Below, one piece after another: positions 20,127 to 29,879 of a stretch of 62,500 nt of DNA; within the stretch, counting starts at the first letter, position 1, and each line of letters begins with the position of its first letter. The position numbers were made by a program, and so were the translations under genes. Under the pieces are notes generated by a model that had not been told where the DNA came from, ran no database searches, and saw only the letters and a program-made list of their open reading frames with translations. Location: contig NZ_CP157875.1 of NCBI RefSeq assembly GCF_040215105.1, forward strand, positions 1 to 62,500. The letters are read 5' to 3'. The DNA comes from Aeromonas veronii (lineage in GTDB: Bacteria; Pseudomonadota; Gammaproteobacteria; Enterobacterales; Aeromonadaceae).

Positions 20127-21476
20127 TCAGCGCATGGTCACAAACTCTTCTGCGCTGGTGGGGTGGATGGCGACGCAGTTGTCGAAGTCCGCCTTGGTGG
20201 CCCCCATCTTCATGGCGACGCCGAAGCCTTGCAGGATCTCGTCCATGGCGAAGCCGATGCCGTGCAGGCCGACCACCTTCTCCTCGGGGCCGACGCAGAC
20301 CAGCTTCATGCGGGTGGGCTGACGATGCTGGGTCAGGGCCGAGTACATGGCGGTGAACTGGCTGCGATAGACCTTCACCTGCTCTTCCCCATATTGGGCG
20401 ATGGCTTCCGGCTCGGTCAGGCCTATGGTGCCGATGGGAGGATGGCTGAACACCACGGTCGGCACCAGATCGTAGTTCAGGTGCTCGTTTGGCTTGTTGT
20501 TGAACAGCCGCTCGGACAGGCGGCGACCGGCAGCGACCGCCACCGGGGTGAGCTGGATCCGGCCGGTGTTGTCGCCCACGGCGTAGATATTGCTGATCTG
20601 GGTGTTCTGGAACTTGTCGGTGGGGATATAGCCCCGCTCATCCAGTTCGATACCGGCTGCGGCCAGGTTCAGCTTGTCGGTGGCCGGGGCCCGGCCGATG
20701 GCCCAGATCAGGCAATCGACGGTGAGGTGGCGGCCATCTTCCAGCTGCAGAGTCAGGCTGTCGTCGGCATTCTTGATCACCGCCTTGGGGATGGCATGGG
20801 TGTGCAGCTTGGGGCCTTCTGCGGCCATGATCTCCACCAGGGTCTCCTGGATCATGGGATCGAAGCTGCGCAATGGGCCCTGCTTGCGCACCACCAGGTG
20901 GGTCTCGGAGCCGAGGGCCTGCATCACGCCGGCGATCTCCACCGCGATGTAACCCGCGCCCACCACGGCGACTCGCCGCGGCTGCGTTTCAAGGGCGAAG
21001 AAGCCATCGGAGTCGATGCCCAGTTCGGCACCCGGGATACTGGGCACTTCCGGGTGGCCGCCGGTGGCGATCAGGATGTGATCGGCTGTGTACTGCTCAC
21101 CATTGACCTCCACCGTGTGGGCGTCGACGAAGCGGGCGAAGCCCCGGATGACGGTGATCTGGTTCTTGCCGAGCACATTCTCATAGGACTGATGGATGCG
21201 GCCGATATAGGCCTGGCGGGATTCCACCAGCTTGGCCCAGCTGAAGTGATTGAGGGTAGTGTCGAAACCATAGTCGGCGCCATAACGCAGAGCATCGGCG
21301 ATCTGGCCGGCATACCACATGGCCTTCTTGGGAACACATCCCACATTGACGCAGGTACCGCCCAGGGCTTTGGCCTCGATGAGGGCGACTTTCTTGCCAT
21401 GCATGGCCGCCCGGTTGGCCGAGGCGATGCCGCCGCTGCCGCCGCCGATGGCGATGTAGTCAAAATGCTGTGCCAT
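20127..21476 (-). CDS. gor: Glutathione-disulfide reductase
   Basis: 449 residues, NADPH- and FAD-dependent, reduces GSSG to GSH in the cytoplasm. The FAD dinucleotide motif GGGSGG is at 11-16, the redox-active disulfide is C42/C47 in [13 protein letters not shown], and the C-terminal HPTSAEE carries the His-Glu active-site pair. The length equals E. coli Gor (450). GGAGA lies 8 nt before the ATG. It appears to be a monocistronic gene between the kinase gene and kdp. Confidence 0.96.
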   Translation of the reverse strand: MAQHFDYIAIGGGSGGIASANRAAMHGKKVALIEAKALGGTCVNVGCVPKKAMWYAGQIADALRYGADYGFDTTLNHFSWAKLVESRQAYIGRIHQSYENVLGKNQITVIRGFARFVDAHTVEVNGEQYTADHILIATGGHPEVPSIPGAELGIDSDGFFALETQPRRVAVVGAGYIAVEIAGVMQALGSETHLVVRKQGPLRSFDPMIQETLVEIMAAEGPKLHTHAIPKAVIKNADDSLTLQLEDGRHLTVDCLIWAIGRAPATDKLNLAAAGIELDERGYIPTDKFQNTQISNIYAVGDNTGRIQLTPVAVAAGRRLSERLFNNKPNEHLNYDLVPTVVFSHPPIGTIGLTEPEAIAQYGEEQVKVYRSQFTAMYSALTQHRQPTRMKLVCVGPEEKVVGLHGIGFAMDEILQGFGVAMKMGATKADFDNCVAIHPTSAEEFVTMR

Positions 21477-21522
21477 GGTGTGGTTCTCCGCTGGTTAAAA
21501 AAGCTATCACAGCATGATGGGG

Positions 21523-21550
21523 ACAAAGAAGCTGGCTCACAAGAGCCAGC
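21523..21550 (-). terminator. Terminator after the orphan sensor kinase
   Basis: An 8-bp perfect stem GCTGGCTC / GAGCCAGC with a 4-nt loop starts 2 bp after the kinase stop, followed on the minus strand by TTCTTTG. Confidence 0.75.
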
Positions 21551-21552
21551 GT

Positions 21553-23511
21553 TCACTTCTGTGTGATGGGCAGGTGGATATGGAACTGGGCTCCCTGGCC
21601 CGGCTCGCTGGCACAGTTGATGCGACCGCGCAGCAGCTGCACCACCAGGTTGTAGATGATGTGGGTGCCCAGCCCGCTGCCGCCGTGGCCCCGCTTGGAG
21701 GTGACGAAGGGATCGAAGATGCGTGGCAGTATCTCGGGGGGAATGCCGCGACCGTTGTCGCTGTAGTCGATGACGAGCTCGCTACCGTGCTGCTCCACCT
21801 TGATGCTGATCTTCTTGGGTCTGTCCCAGCCATCGAAGCCGTGGTGGATGGAGTTGAGGATGAGGTTGGAATAGATCTGGGTGAAACTGCCCGGGAAGGA
21901 GTAGAGGGTCAGCTTGGGATCGCACTGAATGTCGACCTCGCACTGGGCCTTCTTCAGCTTGTGGCCGAGTGACACCACCACCTGATGCAGGTTGTCCGCC
22001 AGGTTGAAGTTGTAGCGGGCCTCGGAGGATTGGTCGACTGCCACCTGCTTGAAGCTGGCGATAAGCTCGGAGGCGCGTCGCAGGTTGCCCTGCAGCAACT
22101 GCATCGACTCGTCCAGGTTCTGGGTGAATTCGTTCAGATAGGAACGGGAAAGCTGCTTGGCATCGATGTGCTGCTTGAAGTCGATCACCCGCTCCTGCAG
22201 GTAGGAGGAAGCGGTGACACTGATGCCGATGGGGGTGTTGATCTCGTGGGCGACCCCGGCCACCAGTGATCCCAATGAGGCCATCTTCTCCGATTCCACC
22301 AGGGTCTGCTGCGCCTGCTTCAGATCGTCATAGGCCTTGCCCAGCTGGTCGTTGGCATCGCTCAGGCTGCGGGTGCGGTCGGCCACCTTGCCTTCCAGCT
22401 GTTCGTTGAACAGGGTGATCTCCCGTTCCACCTTCTTGAGGCGAGTGATGTCATAACCGAATCCAATCAGATATTTGAGGTTGGGGCCCTCGTAGAAGGG
22501 GGCAAAAGTCCATTGCAGGGTCAGCTCTTCTCCCTGCTGATCATGCATGACGATCTCGCGGTCCGAGAGGGAACCCTGCTCGGCCAGCAGTTCGGCCAGC
22601 TCGGTTCTCTGCGCCGGGGTGACGAACAGATCCAGCCAGTTGTGCTGCAACAGCTCCTGATGGTGATAGCCGGTGAGCATGATGGCGGCAGGGTTGATGC
22701 TGGCGATGTTGAGATCCGGCTCCATGCAGCAGATGACCATGTTGGCCGAGTTGATCAGGGTGGCGGAGAAGTCCCGCTCCTGCTGCAGCTGATCGGCCGC
22801 CTGATGACGGGCCGTGAATTCGTCGTTGAGACGGGTGCGCATCTGGTTGAGGGTGGCGGCCAGCAGATCGAACTCATCCGGATGTTTGCGAGGCTGGGTT
22901 CTGCCCTCCAGGGTCAGCTCCAGGGTCAGTCGATCCAGGCTCAGGCGCTGGGCATAGCTGACGATGCGGTTGATATGACGGATCACCAGATAGTAGATGA
23001 TGACCAGGATGCAGAAGGAGACGAGCAGTGTCTTGATGGTCTGGCTGACCAGGATGAGCACGGATTTTTCGATGAGGCGCTGATAGATCTGATCCAGGGA
23101 GGCGGCTACAAACAGCTTGCCGACGACTTCCCCCTGATAGGTGAGGTTGAACTCCCGGGAGATGTCGTACTGTTCTCGTTCCACGCCCTGGGTGAGCAGC
23201 GGCACCTCGGAGTTGCCCAGCATCTCCTTGACCATCACGAACTGCATGTTGGGCAGATTCATGATGCCTTCTATCTGTACCTTGACCTGTTCTTCGTCCA
23301 GGTTCCATAGACTGGCGGAAATGGGCTGCAAGAAGGAGGCCTCGATCTGATCGATGCTCGCTTCGATGACGGTCACATCCTTGTTGTAGTCCCAGGCGAG
23401 CTGCAGCACGGTAATGATGAGCGCCAGCACTGTACTGCAGATCAGAATGTAGGAAAGCAGACGGTAAGAGAGTCCGTTAAGGCCGACGGCCTTGGAGAAG
23501 ATTCCTGACAT
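21553..23511 (-). CDS. Orphan membrane-bound PAS sensor histidine kinase
   Basis: 652 residues. One transmembrane helix (about 14-38), a periplasmic sensor of about 110 residues, a second helix (about 150-178), a linker, a PAS domain (about 248-365; FSATLINSANMVICCMEPDLNI ... FAPFYEGPNLKYLIGFGYDITRLKK), a coiled coil, and HisKA with phospho-accepting H422 in LVAGVAHEINTPIG. HATPase_c ends with DNGRGIPPEILPRIFDPF and GSGLGTHIIYNLV. No response regulator lies beside it. The ligand is unknown. AAGGA precedes the ATG. Confidence 0.9.
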   Translation of the reverse strand: MSGIFSKAVGLNGLSYRLLSYILICSTVLALIITVLQLAWDYNKDVTVIEASIDQIEASFLQPISASLWNLDEEQVKVQIEGIMNLPNMQFVMVKEMLGNSEVPLLTQGVEREQYDISREFNLTYQGEVVGKLFVAASLDQIYQRLIEKSVLILVSQTIKTLLVSFCILVIIYYLVIRHINRIVSYAQRLSLDRLTLELTLEGRTQPRKHPDEFDLLAATLNQMRTRLNDEFTARHQAADQLQQERDFSATLINSANMVICCMEPDLNIASINPAAIMLTGYHHQELLQHNWLDLFVTPAQRTELAELLAEQGSLSDREIVMHDQQGEELTLQWTFAPFYEGPNLKYLIGFGYDITRLKKVEREITLFNEQLEGKVADRTRSLSDANDQLGKAYDDLKQAQQTLVESEKMASLGSLVAGVAHEINTPIGISVTASSYLQERVIDFKQHIDAKQLSRSYLNEFTQNLDESMQLLQGNLRRASELIASFKQVAVDQSSEARYNFNLADNLHQVVVSLGHKLKKAQCEVDIQCDPKLTLYSFPGSFTQIYSNLILNSIHHGFDGWDRPKKISIKVEQHGSELVIDYSDNGRGIPPEILPRIFDPFVTSKRGHGGSGLGTHIIYNLVVQLLRGRINCASEPGQGAQFHIHLPITQK

Positions 23512-23593
23512 GGCGTCCTTGCGGTCTGGATTGAGTGCGGTTTAGTGTAACTGCTTCATGTACTGATGTCGTGTGTCATGAAATGGATATAAG

Positions 23594-23617
23594 AAAGGCC
23601 CCTTTCGGGGCCTTTTT
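23594..23617. terminator. Terminator between the RND operon and the sensor kinase
   Basis: A 9-bp stem AAAGGCCCC / GGGGCCTTT with a 4-nt loop and a T-run on the plus strand (TTTTT). On the minus strand, the direction of the RND operon, the stem is followed by CTTAT. It lies 16 bp past the RND gene stop. Confidence 0.8.
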
Positions 23618-23632
23618 GATATTAATGCTGGA

Positions 23633-26600
23633 TCAGTGGTTGCCCTTCGCCTTGGCCGGGATGGATTCATCGAATTCCGGCAGCGGTTTGTGCTGAGAAG
23701 CCAGGAAGGTGTAGATCACCGGTAGCACGAACAGGGTGAACAGGGTACCGATGGCCAGGCCCGCGACGATGACGATGCCGATGCTGAAGCGCTGTGCCGC
23801 GCCGGCGCCGGAGGCGTAGAGCAGCGGGATGAGGCCCGCGATCATGGCCGCCGTGGTCATCAGGATGGGGCGCAGTCGCACTTTGGCTGCCTGCATCACC
23901 GCCTGCATCCGGTTCAGACCGTGCAACAGCTGCTCCTCCTTGGCCACCTCACAGATCAGAATACCGTGTTTGGTAATCAGACCGACCAGGGTGATGAGGC
24001 CCACCTGGGAGTAGATGTTCATGGTCGCCAATCCCCAGGCCAGCGCGATCAAGGCACCGCTGATGGCCAGTGGTACCGAGACCATGATGACCAGAGGGTC
24101 ACGAATGGACTCGAACTGGATGGCCAGCACCAGGAAGATGATGGCCAGTGCCAGTGCGAAGGTGGCGTAGAGGGCATTGCCTTCGGTCACGAACTGGCGA
24201 GCCTCCCCCATGAAGTCGTAGCGATAGCCCTGGGGCAGCTTCTCTTCGGCGGTGGCCTTGAACCAGTTGATCGCATCCCCCATGGCCACGCCAGGTGCCG
24301 GTACGGCGCCTATGGTGGCGGAGTTCAGCTGGTTAAAGTGGGGCAGGGCACGTGGCTCCCCCTTGATTTCGATGCTGATCAGGCTGCCAAGCGGGATCGA
24401 CTTGCCGTCGGCGGCGCGCACGTAATAGCCCTTCATGGATTCGGGGTTCATACGGAATTTACGCTCCACCTGCGGGATCACCTCGTAGGAACGGCCATCC
24501 AGATCGATACGGTTGACGTAGCCATCCGCCATCATGGTGCCCATGGTGGTGCCGATGTCCTGCATGGTGATGCCGTAGGCACCGGCCTTGTCCTTGTCGA
24601 TGTTGATCTTCATGGTGGCCGAGTCGTAGTTCAGATCGAGATCCGAATAGACGAACTGACCGTTGGCCTGGGTGGCCGACAGCATCTCACCCGCGATCAG
24701 GAACAGACTCTCGAAGCTGTTCGGGGTGGTGATGACGAACTGGATGGGCAGACCGCTCGACGCACCCGGCAGCTCGGGGAACTGGAAGGTGGTGATGGCC
24801 ATGCCCGGGATGTCGGTCACCAGACCGGCGACCCTGTCCAGCACCTCTTTCTGGCTTGCCTCACGCTCGCTCCAGGGCACCATGGACGCAATACCGAACG
24901 CCTGGTTGGAGTTGAACACCCCGGAGAAGACCTGGGCATAGGCGATTTCCGGTTGCTCATCCAGGATCTTGTTCACATCGTTCATGGTGTTTTCGATGTA
25001 ATCCAGGTTGGCGTTGGAGGGTGCCGTCGCCAGCACCGCCATGACCCCCTTGTCTTCCGACGGTGCCAGTTCACTGGGGATGAACTTGAACAGCAGCGGC
25101 AGGCTGGCGAACACGATGACGGCGAACACCACCACCACGATGCGCTTTTGCATCACGGCATGCAGCATGCGGTCGTAGCGATCCGTCATCCGGTCCAGCA
25201 GATGGTGCACCGTGCTCTCGAACTTGTTCGGCTTGGCGTTGGCCTTGAGCATCTTGGAGCACATCATGGGGGAGAGGGTCAGGGCTATGATGCCCGAGAC
25301 GAACACCGCCCCTGCCAGCGTCAGCGCGAACTCCTTGAACAGGGAGCCTGTGATGCCCCCCATCAGGGCGATGGGCGCATACACGGCGGCCAGGGTGACC
25401 GTCATGGCGATAACCGGGATGGCGATCTCCCGGGTGCCGATGATGGCGGCCCTGAAGGGCTCTTCCCCTTCCTTGATGTGCCGGTCGACGTTCTCCAGCA
25501 CCACGATGGCGTCATCCACCACCAGGCCGATCGCCAGCACCATGGCCAGCAAGGTCATGAGATTGATGGAGAAACCGAACATGTCCATCATCATGACCAC
25601 GCCGATCAGACTGAGCGGTATGGTGATGATGGGGATGATGACGGCCCGGAACGATCCCAGGAACAGGGTGATCACCACCAGTACGATGGCGGCCGCCTCC
25701 AGTATGGTCTTGATAACCTCGTGGATGGACTCGTTGATGGCGATGGTGGAGTCATAGAGCACGTTGGTCTGCAGGGTGCTCGGCATGTTGCGCTTGAGGT
25801 CCGGCAGCAATTCCAGCACATCGTGGGCGATGGTGATGGGGTTGGCAGTCGGGGCCGCGTTCACGGCGACCACCACGGCCTCTTTGCCGTTGGCACTGGC
25901 GCGATAGATGTCGTGGCTCTTCTCCAGCGTCACCTTGGCGATGTCGGAGAGACGGATCACCTTGCTGTCACGGGTGGCCACCACCAGTCGCTTGAGCTCA
26001 TCCGTGCTCTCGACCTGGGTCTTGGCGTTGCCGTTGAACAGGGTGAAGTAACCGGTCGCCTGACCCGTGGCCGACTGATAGTTGTTGCTGTTGAGCACCG
26101 TCATCACGTCGCTTGCGGTGAGATCGAAGGCCGCCATCTTGGCCGGATCCAGCCATACCCGCAGGGCAAATTCGACCCCGCCGTAGATGTCGATCTTGGA
26201 GACCCCGCCCACGGTGAACAGCTGGGGCTTGATGACTCGCTCAAGGTAGTCGGTGATCTGGCTGGAGTTCAGCTCCGGGCTGGTGAAGCCCATGTAGAGC
26301 ACCGCCGTGGTGGAGCCGGTAGAGGAGGTGACCGACGGGTCTTCCGACTCTTTGGGCAACTGGGAGCGCACCGAGTTGACCTTGGCCAGGATGTCAGACA
26401 GCGCGGCGTTGGGATCGGTGTTGAGCTTCATGTAGGCAGTGATGGTGGAGCTGCCCAGCTGGCTTGAGGAGGTCATGAAGTCGATGTTGTCGGCTTGCGC
26501 GACCGCCTGCTCCAGCGGCTGGGTGATGAAGCCTTGGATCAGATCCGAGCTGGCCCCGTAGTAGCTGGTACTGACCGTGATCACCGTGTTGGTGACCTCG

Positions 26601-26713
26601 GGGTATTCCCGCACCTGCATCTTGAAAATGGCCTGGAAGCCCAGCAAGGCGATCAGGAAGCTGATCGAGATTGCCAGCACCGGCCGTTTTATGAATATGT
26701 CGGTAAATCGCAT
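23633..26713 (-). CDS. RND multidrug efflux inner-membrane transporter (HAE1 family)
   Basis: 1026 residues, 12 transmembrane helices with two large periplasmic loops, as in AcrB-type pumps. The N-terminus MRFTDIFIKRPVLAISISF and the helix-4 proton-relay aspartates D400/D401 in GLVVDDAIVVLENVDRH are conserved. It exports drugs or metabolites by H+ exchange through an adaptor and an outer-membrane channel. No outer-membrane component is encoded nearby, so a TolC-like protein elsewhere is expected. GGAGA precedes the ATG. It follows the adaptor gene by 15 bp. An 848-codon frame on the opposite strand is a coding shadow. Confidence 0.95.
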   Translation of the reverse strand: MRFTDIFIKRPVLAISISFLIALLGFQAIFKMQVREYPEVTNTVITVSTSYYGASSDLIQGFITQPLEQAVAQADNIDFMTSSSQLGSSTITAYMKLNTDPNAALSDILAKVNSVRSQLPKESEDPSVTSSTGSTTAVLYMGFTSPELNSSQITDYLERVIKPQLFTVGGVSKIDIYGGVEFALRVWLDPAKMAAFDLTASDVMTVLNSNNYQSATGQATGYFTLFNGNAKTQVESTDELKRLVVATRDSKVIRLSDIAKVTLEKSHDIYRASANGKEAVVVAVNAAPTANPITIAHDVLELLPDLKRNMPSTLQTNVLYDSTIAINESIHEVIKTILEAAAIVLVVITLFLGSFRAVIIPIITIPLSLIGVVMMMDMFGFSINLMTLLAMVLAIGLVVDDAIVVLENVDRHIKEGEEPFRAAIIGTREIAIPVIAMTVTLAAVYAPIALMGGITGSLFKEFALTLAGAVFVSGIIALTLSPMMCSKMLKANAKPNKFESTVHHLLDRMTDRYDRMLHAVMQKRIVVVVFAVIVFASLPLLFKFIPSELAPSEDKGVMAVLATAPSNANLDYIENTMNDVNKILDEQPEIAYAQVFSGVFNSNQAFGIASMVPWSEREASQKEVLDRVAGLVTDIPGMAITTFQFPELPGASSGLPIQFVITTPNSFESLFLIAGEMLSATQANGQFVYSDLDLNYDSATMKINIDKDKAGAYGITMQDIGTTMGTMMADGYVNRIDLDGRSYEVIPQVERKFRMNPESMKGYYVRAADGKSIPLGSLISIEIKGEPRALPHFNQLNSATIGAVPAPGVAMGDAINWFKATAEEKLPQGYRYDFMGEARQFVTEGNALYATFALALAIIFLVLAIQFESIRDPLVIMVSVPLAISGALIALAWGLATMNIYSQVGLITLVGLITKHGILICEVAKEEQLLHGLNRMQAVMQAAKVRLRPILMTTAAMIAGLIPLLYASGAGAAQRFSIGIVIVAGLAIGTLFTLFVLPVIYTFLASQHKPLPEFDESIPAKAKGNH

Positions 26714-26728
26714 CGTAGATCTCCGCGC

Positions 26729-27835
26729 TTACAGCATCGGGGTTTGTGCCGGAACGGCCAGGGCATCGTTCTTGACCACGTGCACCTTGGTATCGTTGCT
26801 CAGGCGAACCTGACCCGACAACACGATTTCATCGCCAGCCTTGATGCCGGACAGCACATGGACATCGTTGCCGCGACGCTCACCAGCCTTGACCACGACC
26901 TGTTTGGCACGCTTGGCACCCTCCACTTCATGAATGATGTAGACGTTCTCCCCATACAGGGTGAAGGAGATGGCGGACTGCGGGATCACGATCTGCTCCT
27001 TGACCGTCGGCAAGATGATGCTGGCACGGGCAAACATGCCGGAGCGGAGCTGGCCGCTGTTGTTCGGGATGGCTGCCTGCACCTGGATCAGACCGCTCTG
27101 GTAGTTGACCGCGGGTTCGATGGCGGTGATCTGGCCCTCAAACTGGTCGTTGGGGTAGGCATCCACCCCTATCTTGATGGTCTGGCCGAGGGAAATCTTG
27201 GAGATGTCGGTCTGGGGCACGGTGAAGCGCAGACGCATCACGCTGGTGTCTTCCAGTCGCACAATCTCGGTGCCCGGTTCCAGGTACTGGCCGAGGAAGA
27301 CGTTGCGCAGACCCACGGCGCCGCCGAAGGGGGCGCGCACTTCGCGGCGGGCGATGGTGCCCTTCAGGCTCTCGATATCGGCTTCGAGCGAGCGATAGCT
27401 GGCCTCGGCGTCATCCAGCTGGTCCCGGGAGATGGAGTTCTTCTGGTACAGGTTCTGGTAGCGTTCGAACTTGGCGCGCGCCGCCGGCAGCCTGGCCTGG
27501 GACGATTTCAGGTTGGCCTTTTCCACGCTGGAGTCCAGGCTCAACAGCAGCTGATCCGGCTTCACATGGGCGCCAGACTCGAAGCTGATGTTGTCGATGG
27601 TGCCTGCCAGTTCACTGGAGAGGGTCACCCCCTGGTTGGGCTCGATGAAACCGATAGCCTCGATGGTCGGCACCCAATCCTGTGCCTTGGTCACCATGGC
27701 GGTCACCGGGAACTCGGGCTCGGGGCGGCTGGCCAGAAATTCCGCAATCTTCTTCTGCTTGAACATATTGAAACCGATGACACTGCCGAACAGAACGAGT
27801 GCTATCAGTAACATGATGGCCATCCACTTTTTCAT
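26729..27835 (-). CDS. RND efflux periplasmic adaptor (membrane fusion protein)
   Basis: 368 residues: an N-terminal membrane anchor or signal (MKKWMAIMLLIALVLFGSVI), then lipoyl-type halves (GTIDNISFESGAHVKPDQLLLSLD and VRAPFGGAVGLRNVFLGQYL) flanking an alpha-helical hairpin, and a beta-barrel/membrane-proximal domain. It links the inner-membrane pump to the outer-membrane channel. The ATG at 27835 is chosen because it overlaps the tetR TGA (ATGA) and has AGGAG 7 nt upstream. It is the middle gene of the tetR-adaptor-RND operon. Confidence 0.94.
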   Translation of the reverse strand: MKKWMAIMLLIALVLFGSVIGFNMFKQKKIAEFLASRPEPEFPVTAMVTKAQDWVPTIEAIGFIEPNQGVTLSSELAGTIDNISFESGAHVKPDQLLLSLDSSVEKANLKSSQARLPAARAKFERYQNLYQKNSISRDQLDDAEASYRSLEADIESLKGTIARREVRAPFGGAVGLRNVFLGQYLEPGTEIVRLEDTSVMRLRFTVPQTDISKISLGQTIKIGVDAYPNDQFEGQITAIEPAVNYQSGLIQVQAAIPNNSGQLRSGMFARASIILPTVKEQIVIPQSAISFTLYGENVYIIHEVEGAKRAKQVVVKAGERRGNDVHVLSGIKAGDEIVLSGQVRLSNDTKVHVVKNDALAVPAQTPML

Positions 27836-28422
27836 GAACAGGCTCCTGTGGTGGAAATTTGAGGGTTTAAAATGGCATTCCAACTGGCTCTTATCACGGT
27901 TTCCAGCTGTTCTTGCGTTAATTCAAATGGGTGTGCCCGGCGCAACTGCGCCAGGTTGGCCACACAATCCAGACTCAGTGTCTGCAACACCGGGACGGGT
28001 AGATCGATAAACAATCCTTGTTGGCGACCCTGTTCAAAAAAGTTTTCAAGCGGCGCCCATGCCGCCATTATGACCGGATCCTGTTCTAATTCAGCCCCCA
28101 ATGGAGAACTTTCGTACTGCAATTTACATTTCAGTGCGTTGGGGGTGTTGATAAAGATGGCGTCTATGTTGAACCACAGGCGCCGATACTGCCGAAATGA
28201 CACTTCCTCTATCTGCACACCCTCCATGACTAGAGGATGACACTGAAGAATGGTGTGCTTGTACAGTTGGCGGATCAGGTCATCCTTGTCGCTGAAATAG
28301 CGATAGATGGTGCCCGCCGCCACATTGGCCTTCTTGGCGACCACGGCGATGGAAAGGCCGAAGAAGCCTTGCTCGCCGAGGACTTCGCGCGCTGCCTCGA
28401 AAATGCGCTCTTTCTTATCCAT
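27832..28422 (-). CDS. TetR-family repressor of the adjacent RND efflux operon
   Basis: 196 residues. The N-terminal HTH (LSIAVVAKKANVAAGTIYRYFSDKDDLIRQLY, about 23-54) is typical TetR, and the C-terminal domain is an unidentified ligand pocket. It is the first gene of the tetR-adaptor-RND operon, translationally coupled by a 4-bp overlap. A perfect 18-bp palindrome 22 bp upstream of its ATG is the likely operator, implying autorepression of the whole operon. The ATG at 28422 is preferred by family alignment. Confidence 0.9.
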   Translation of the reverse strand: MDKKERIFEAAREVLGEQGFFGLSIAVVAKKANVAAGTIYRYFSDKDDLIRQLYKHTILQCHPLVMEGVQIEEVSFRQYRRLWFNIDAIFINTPNALKCKLQYESSPLGAELEQDPVIMAAWAPLENFFEQGRQQGLFIDLPVPVLQTLSLDCVANLAQLRRAHPFELTQEQLETVIRASWNAILNPQISTTGACS

Positions 28423-28443
28423 GACTCTTCCGATTGCAACGGC

Positions 28444-28461
28444 TGAATGAACGTTCATTCA
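28444..28461. promoter_or_regulatory. TetR operator palindrome upstream of the efflux operon
   Basis: TGAATGAACGTTCATTCA is a perfect 18-bp inverted repeat, 22 bp before the tetR ATG. The length and symmetry fit TetR dimer operators. Confidence 0.75.
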
Positions 28462-28632
28462 TTCTAGATTGAGAAGTGGGCAAGTCAAGGGGAGGGGAGA
28501 AGTTCCCGGTACGATAAGTCGACAAAAGTGGGTCGACTGAAGACGATTCCGGCCGAGGAGGTGTAGAAAAGCTATAAAACTGCACAAAACGATGGAAAAA
28601 CAGTCGGTTGATTCAAGGGGATGAAAAAACAG

Positions 28633-28661
28633 TGGACAAGGCCGGCGCCATCATCAATAAT
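28633..28661 (+). promoter_or_regulatory. Promoter of the tRNA operon
   Basis: TGGACA (28633-28638), a 17-bp spacer and AATAAT (28656-28661), followed by GCGCCCC. A GC-rich discriminator like this is typical of stringently controlled stable-RNA promoters. The first tRNA starts 21 bp downstream. Confidence 0.7.
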
Positions 28662-28681
28662 GCGCCCCGTTCGACAGCGTA

Positions 28682-28758
<77 letters not shown>

Positions 28759-28807
28759 TCAAACGTGCGCCAGTTAAACGGGCGTTGTTGTGGAACAAAA
28801 CAGCTGT

Positions 28808-28884
28808 GGTGGCTGTAGCTCAGTTGGTAGAGTCCCGGATTGTGATTCCGGTTGTCGTGGGTTCGAGCCCCATCAGCCACCCCA
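28808..28884 (+). tRNA. hisR: tRNA-His (anticodon GTG)
   Basis: 77 nt with the extra G at position -1 facing C73 and encoded CCA. The anticodon loop ATTGTGATT has GTG and the T-arm contains GGTTCGAGCC. Second gene of the tRNA operon. Confidence 0.96.
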
Positions 28885-28904
28885 TTTTACAGCTTGTCAG
28901 GTAC

Positions 28905-28990
28905 GCGAAGGTGGCGGAATTGGTAGACGCGCTAGCTTCAGGTGTTAGTGCCCCCCGGGTGTGAGGGTTCGAGTCCCTCTCTTCGCACCA
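28905..28990 (+). tRNA. leuT: tRNA-Leu (anticodon CAG)
   Basis: 86 nt, class II tRNA with a long variable arm. The acceptor stem is GCGAAGG / TCTTCGC-type, the anticodon region CTTCAGGTG has CAG, and CCA is encoded. Third gene of the operon; corresponds to E. coli leuT by position and sequence. Confidence 0.95.
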
Positions 28991-29006
28991 TACTTGCTGT
29001 ATGACG

Positions 29007-29037
29007 AAGGTGACCATGAGGTCATCTTTGTGTTTTT
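29007..29037 (+). terminator. Terminator-like hairpin inside the tRNA operon (between Leu and Pro)
   Basis: AAGGTGACC / GGTCATCTT (9 bp with one G.U) with an ATGA loop is followed by TGTGTTTTTG. It could cause partial termination before the Pro tRNA, or be an RNase processing stem. Confidence 0.6.
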
Positions 29038-29049
29038 GAAATACCCCAT

Positions 29050-29126
<77 letters not shown>

Positions 29127-29132
29127 CATTTG

Positions 29133-29161
29133 AAAACCCCGCTTAGGCGGGGTTTTTGCTT
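29133..29161 (+). terminator. Terminator of the tRNA operon
   Basis: A perfect 10-bp stem AAAACCCCGC / GCGGGGTTTT with TTAG loop, then TTTTTGCTTTT, 6 bp after the Pro tRNA. Confidence 0.93.
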
Positions 29162-29291
29162 TTCCGGCCTCCGCCCACTTTGTCACGTCTCTTTACACTT
29201 CTGTTGGCGCCTGCGCGCATCGAATTCGCTATGCTGGGGGCCTGATTCACGCGCCGGCGGTCACCCTGGCCCCGCTTCAGGCACTTATCCA

Positions 29292-29807
29292 ATGCAGCAC
29301 ATGACTCGACAATCCGGCCTGCTGGCCTTGCTCACCCTGACCTTGGGTGGGTGCACCACCTTGCAACCCGATCCTGATGCGATCCTGCTGGGGGCAGCCC
29401 CCAAGGCAGAGAAAACCACTATGGCAAATCTGATCACCAGCGGTGGCTTTTGTGTGACGCTGAGCGAGCAGAATACCCTGCTGACACAGGACTGCGATCA
29501 GGGTACCCGGCAGGAGTTCGACTGGGATGCCGGGGCGCTGCAACTGGCCCGGGGCTGCCTGATCGCCAGGGGGGATGACGAACTCGGCGTGGCGGATTGC
29601 CGGGATGACAGCCATCAGTGGCAGTGGCAGGCGGATCGGCTGTTCAACCGTCAGCTGTCCCTCTGTCTGGATGTGGCTGGCCGCCGTCATCAGCCAGGCA
29701 CCCCGCTGCGTCTGGCGGAGTGCTATGGCGGTGCGAACCAGAGCTTCGAGTGGAAGCAAAAGGGAGGCTTGCTGGACAACCTGGGCTTGCCCAAGCTGGC
29801 CTGGTGA
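29292..29807 (+). CDS. Putative lipoprotein with ricin-type (beta-trefoil) lectin-like repeats
   Basis: 171 residues. The N-terminal lipoprotein signal is RQSGLLALLTLTLGGC with the lipobox cysteine at about residue 21. The rest contains repeated C-x-W/F units (CDQGTRQEFDWDAGALQLARGC, CLDVAGRRHQPGTPLRLAEC, NQSFEW) resembling QxW-type ricin B lectin repeats, suggesting a carbohydrate-binding envelope lipoprotein. Starts at 29292 or 29301 are both possible, and neither has a strong ribosome site. The ligand is unknown. Confidence 0.75.
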   Translation: MQHMTRQSGLLALLTLTLGGCTTLQPDPDAILLGAAPKAEKTTMANLITSGGFCVTLSEQNTLLTQDCDQGTRQEFDWDAGALQLARGCLIARGDDELGVADCRDDSHQWQWQADRLFNRQLSLCLDVAGRRHQPGTPLRLAECYGGANQSFEWKQKGGLLDNLGLPKLAW

Positions 29808-29879
29808 GATTGACCCACCTTTGGCATGGCGTGCCGACAACGCCTGGTACGAGGCAACAGGGGCGGGGGGCTGAATACA

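Noticed and set aside
23921..26467. 848-codon open frame on the strand opposite the RND pump gene
   Set aside because: Antisense coding shadow of a GC-rich gene; composition dominated by H, G, D, Q and V, and no recognisable domain.
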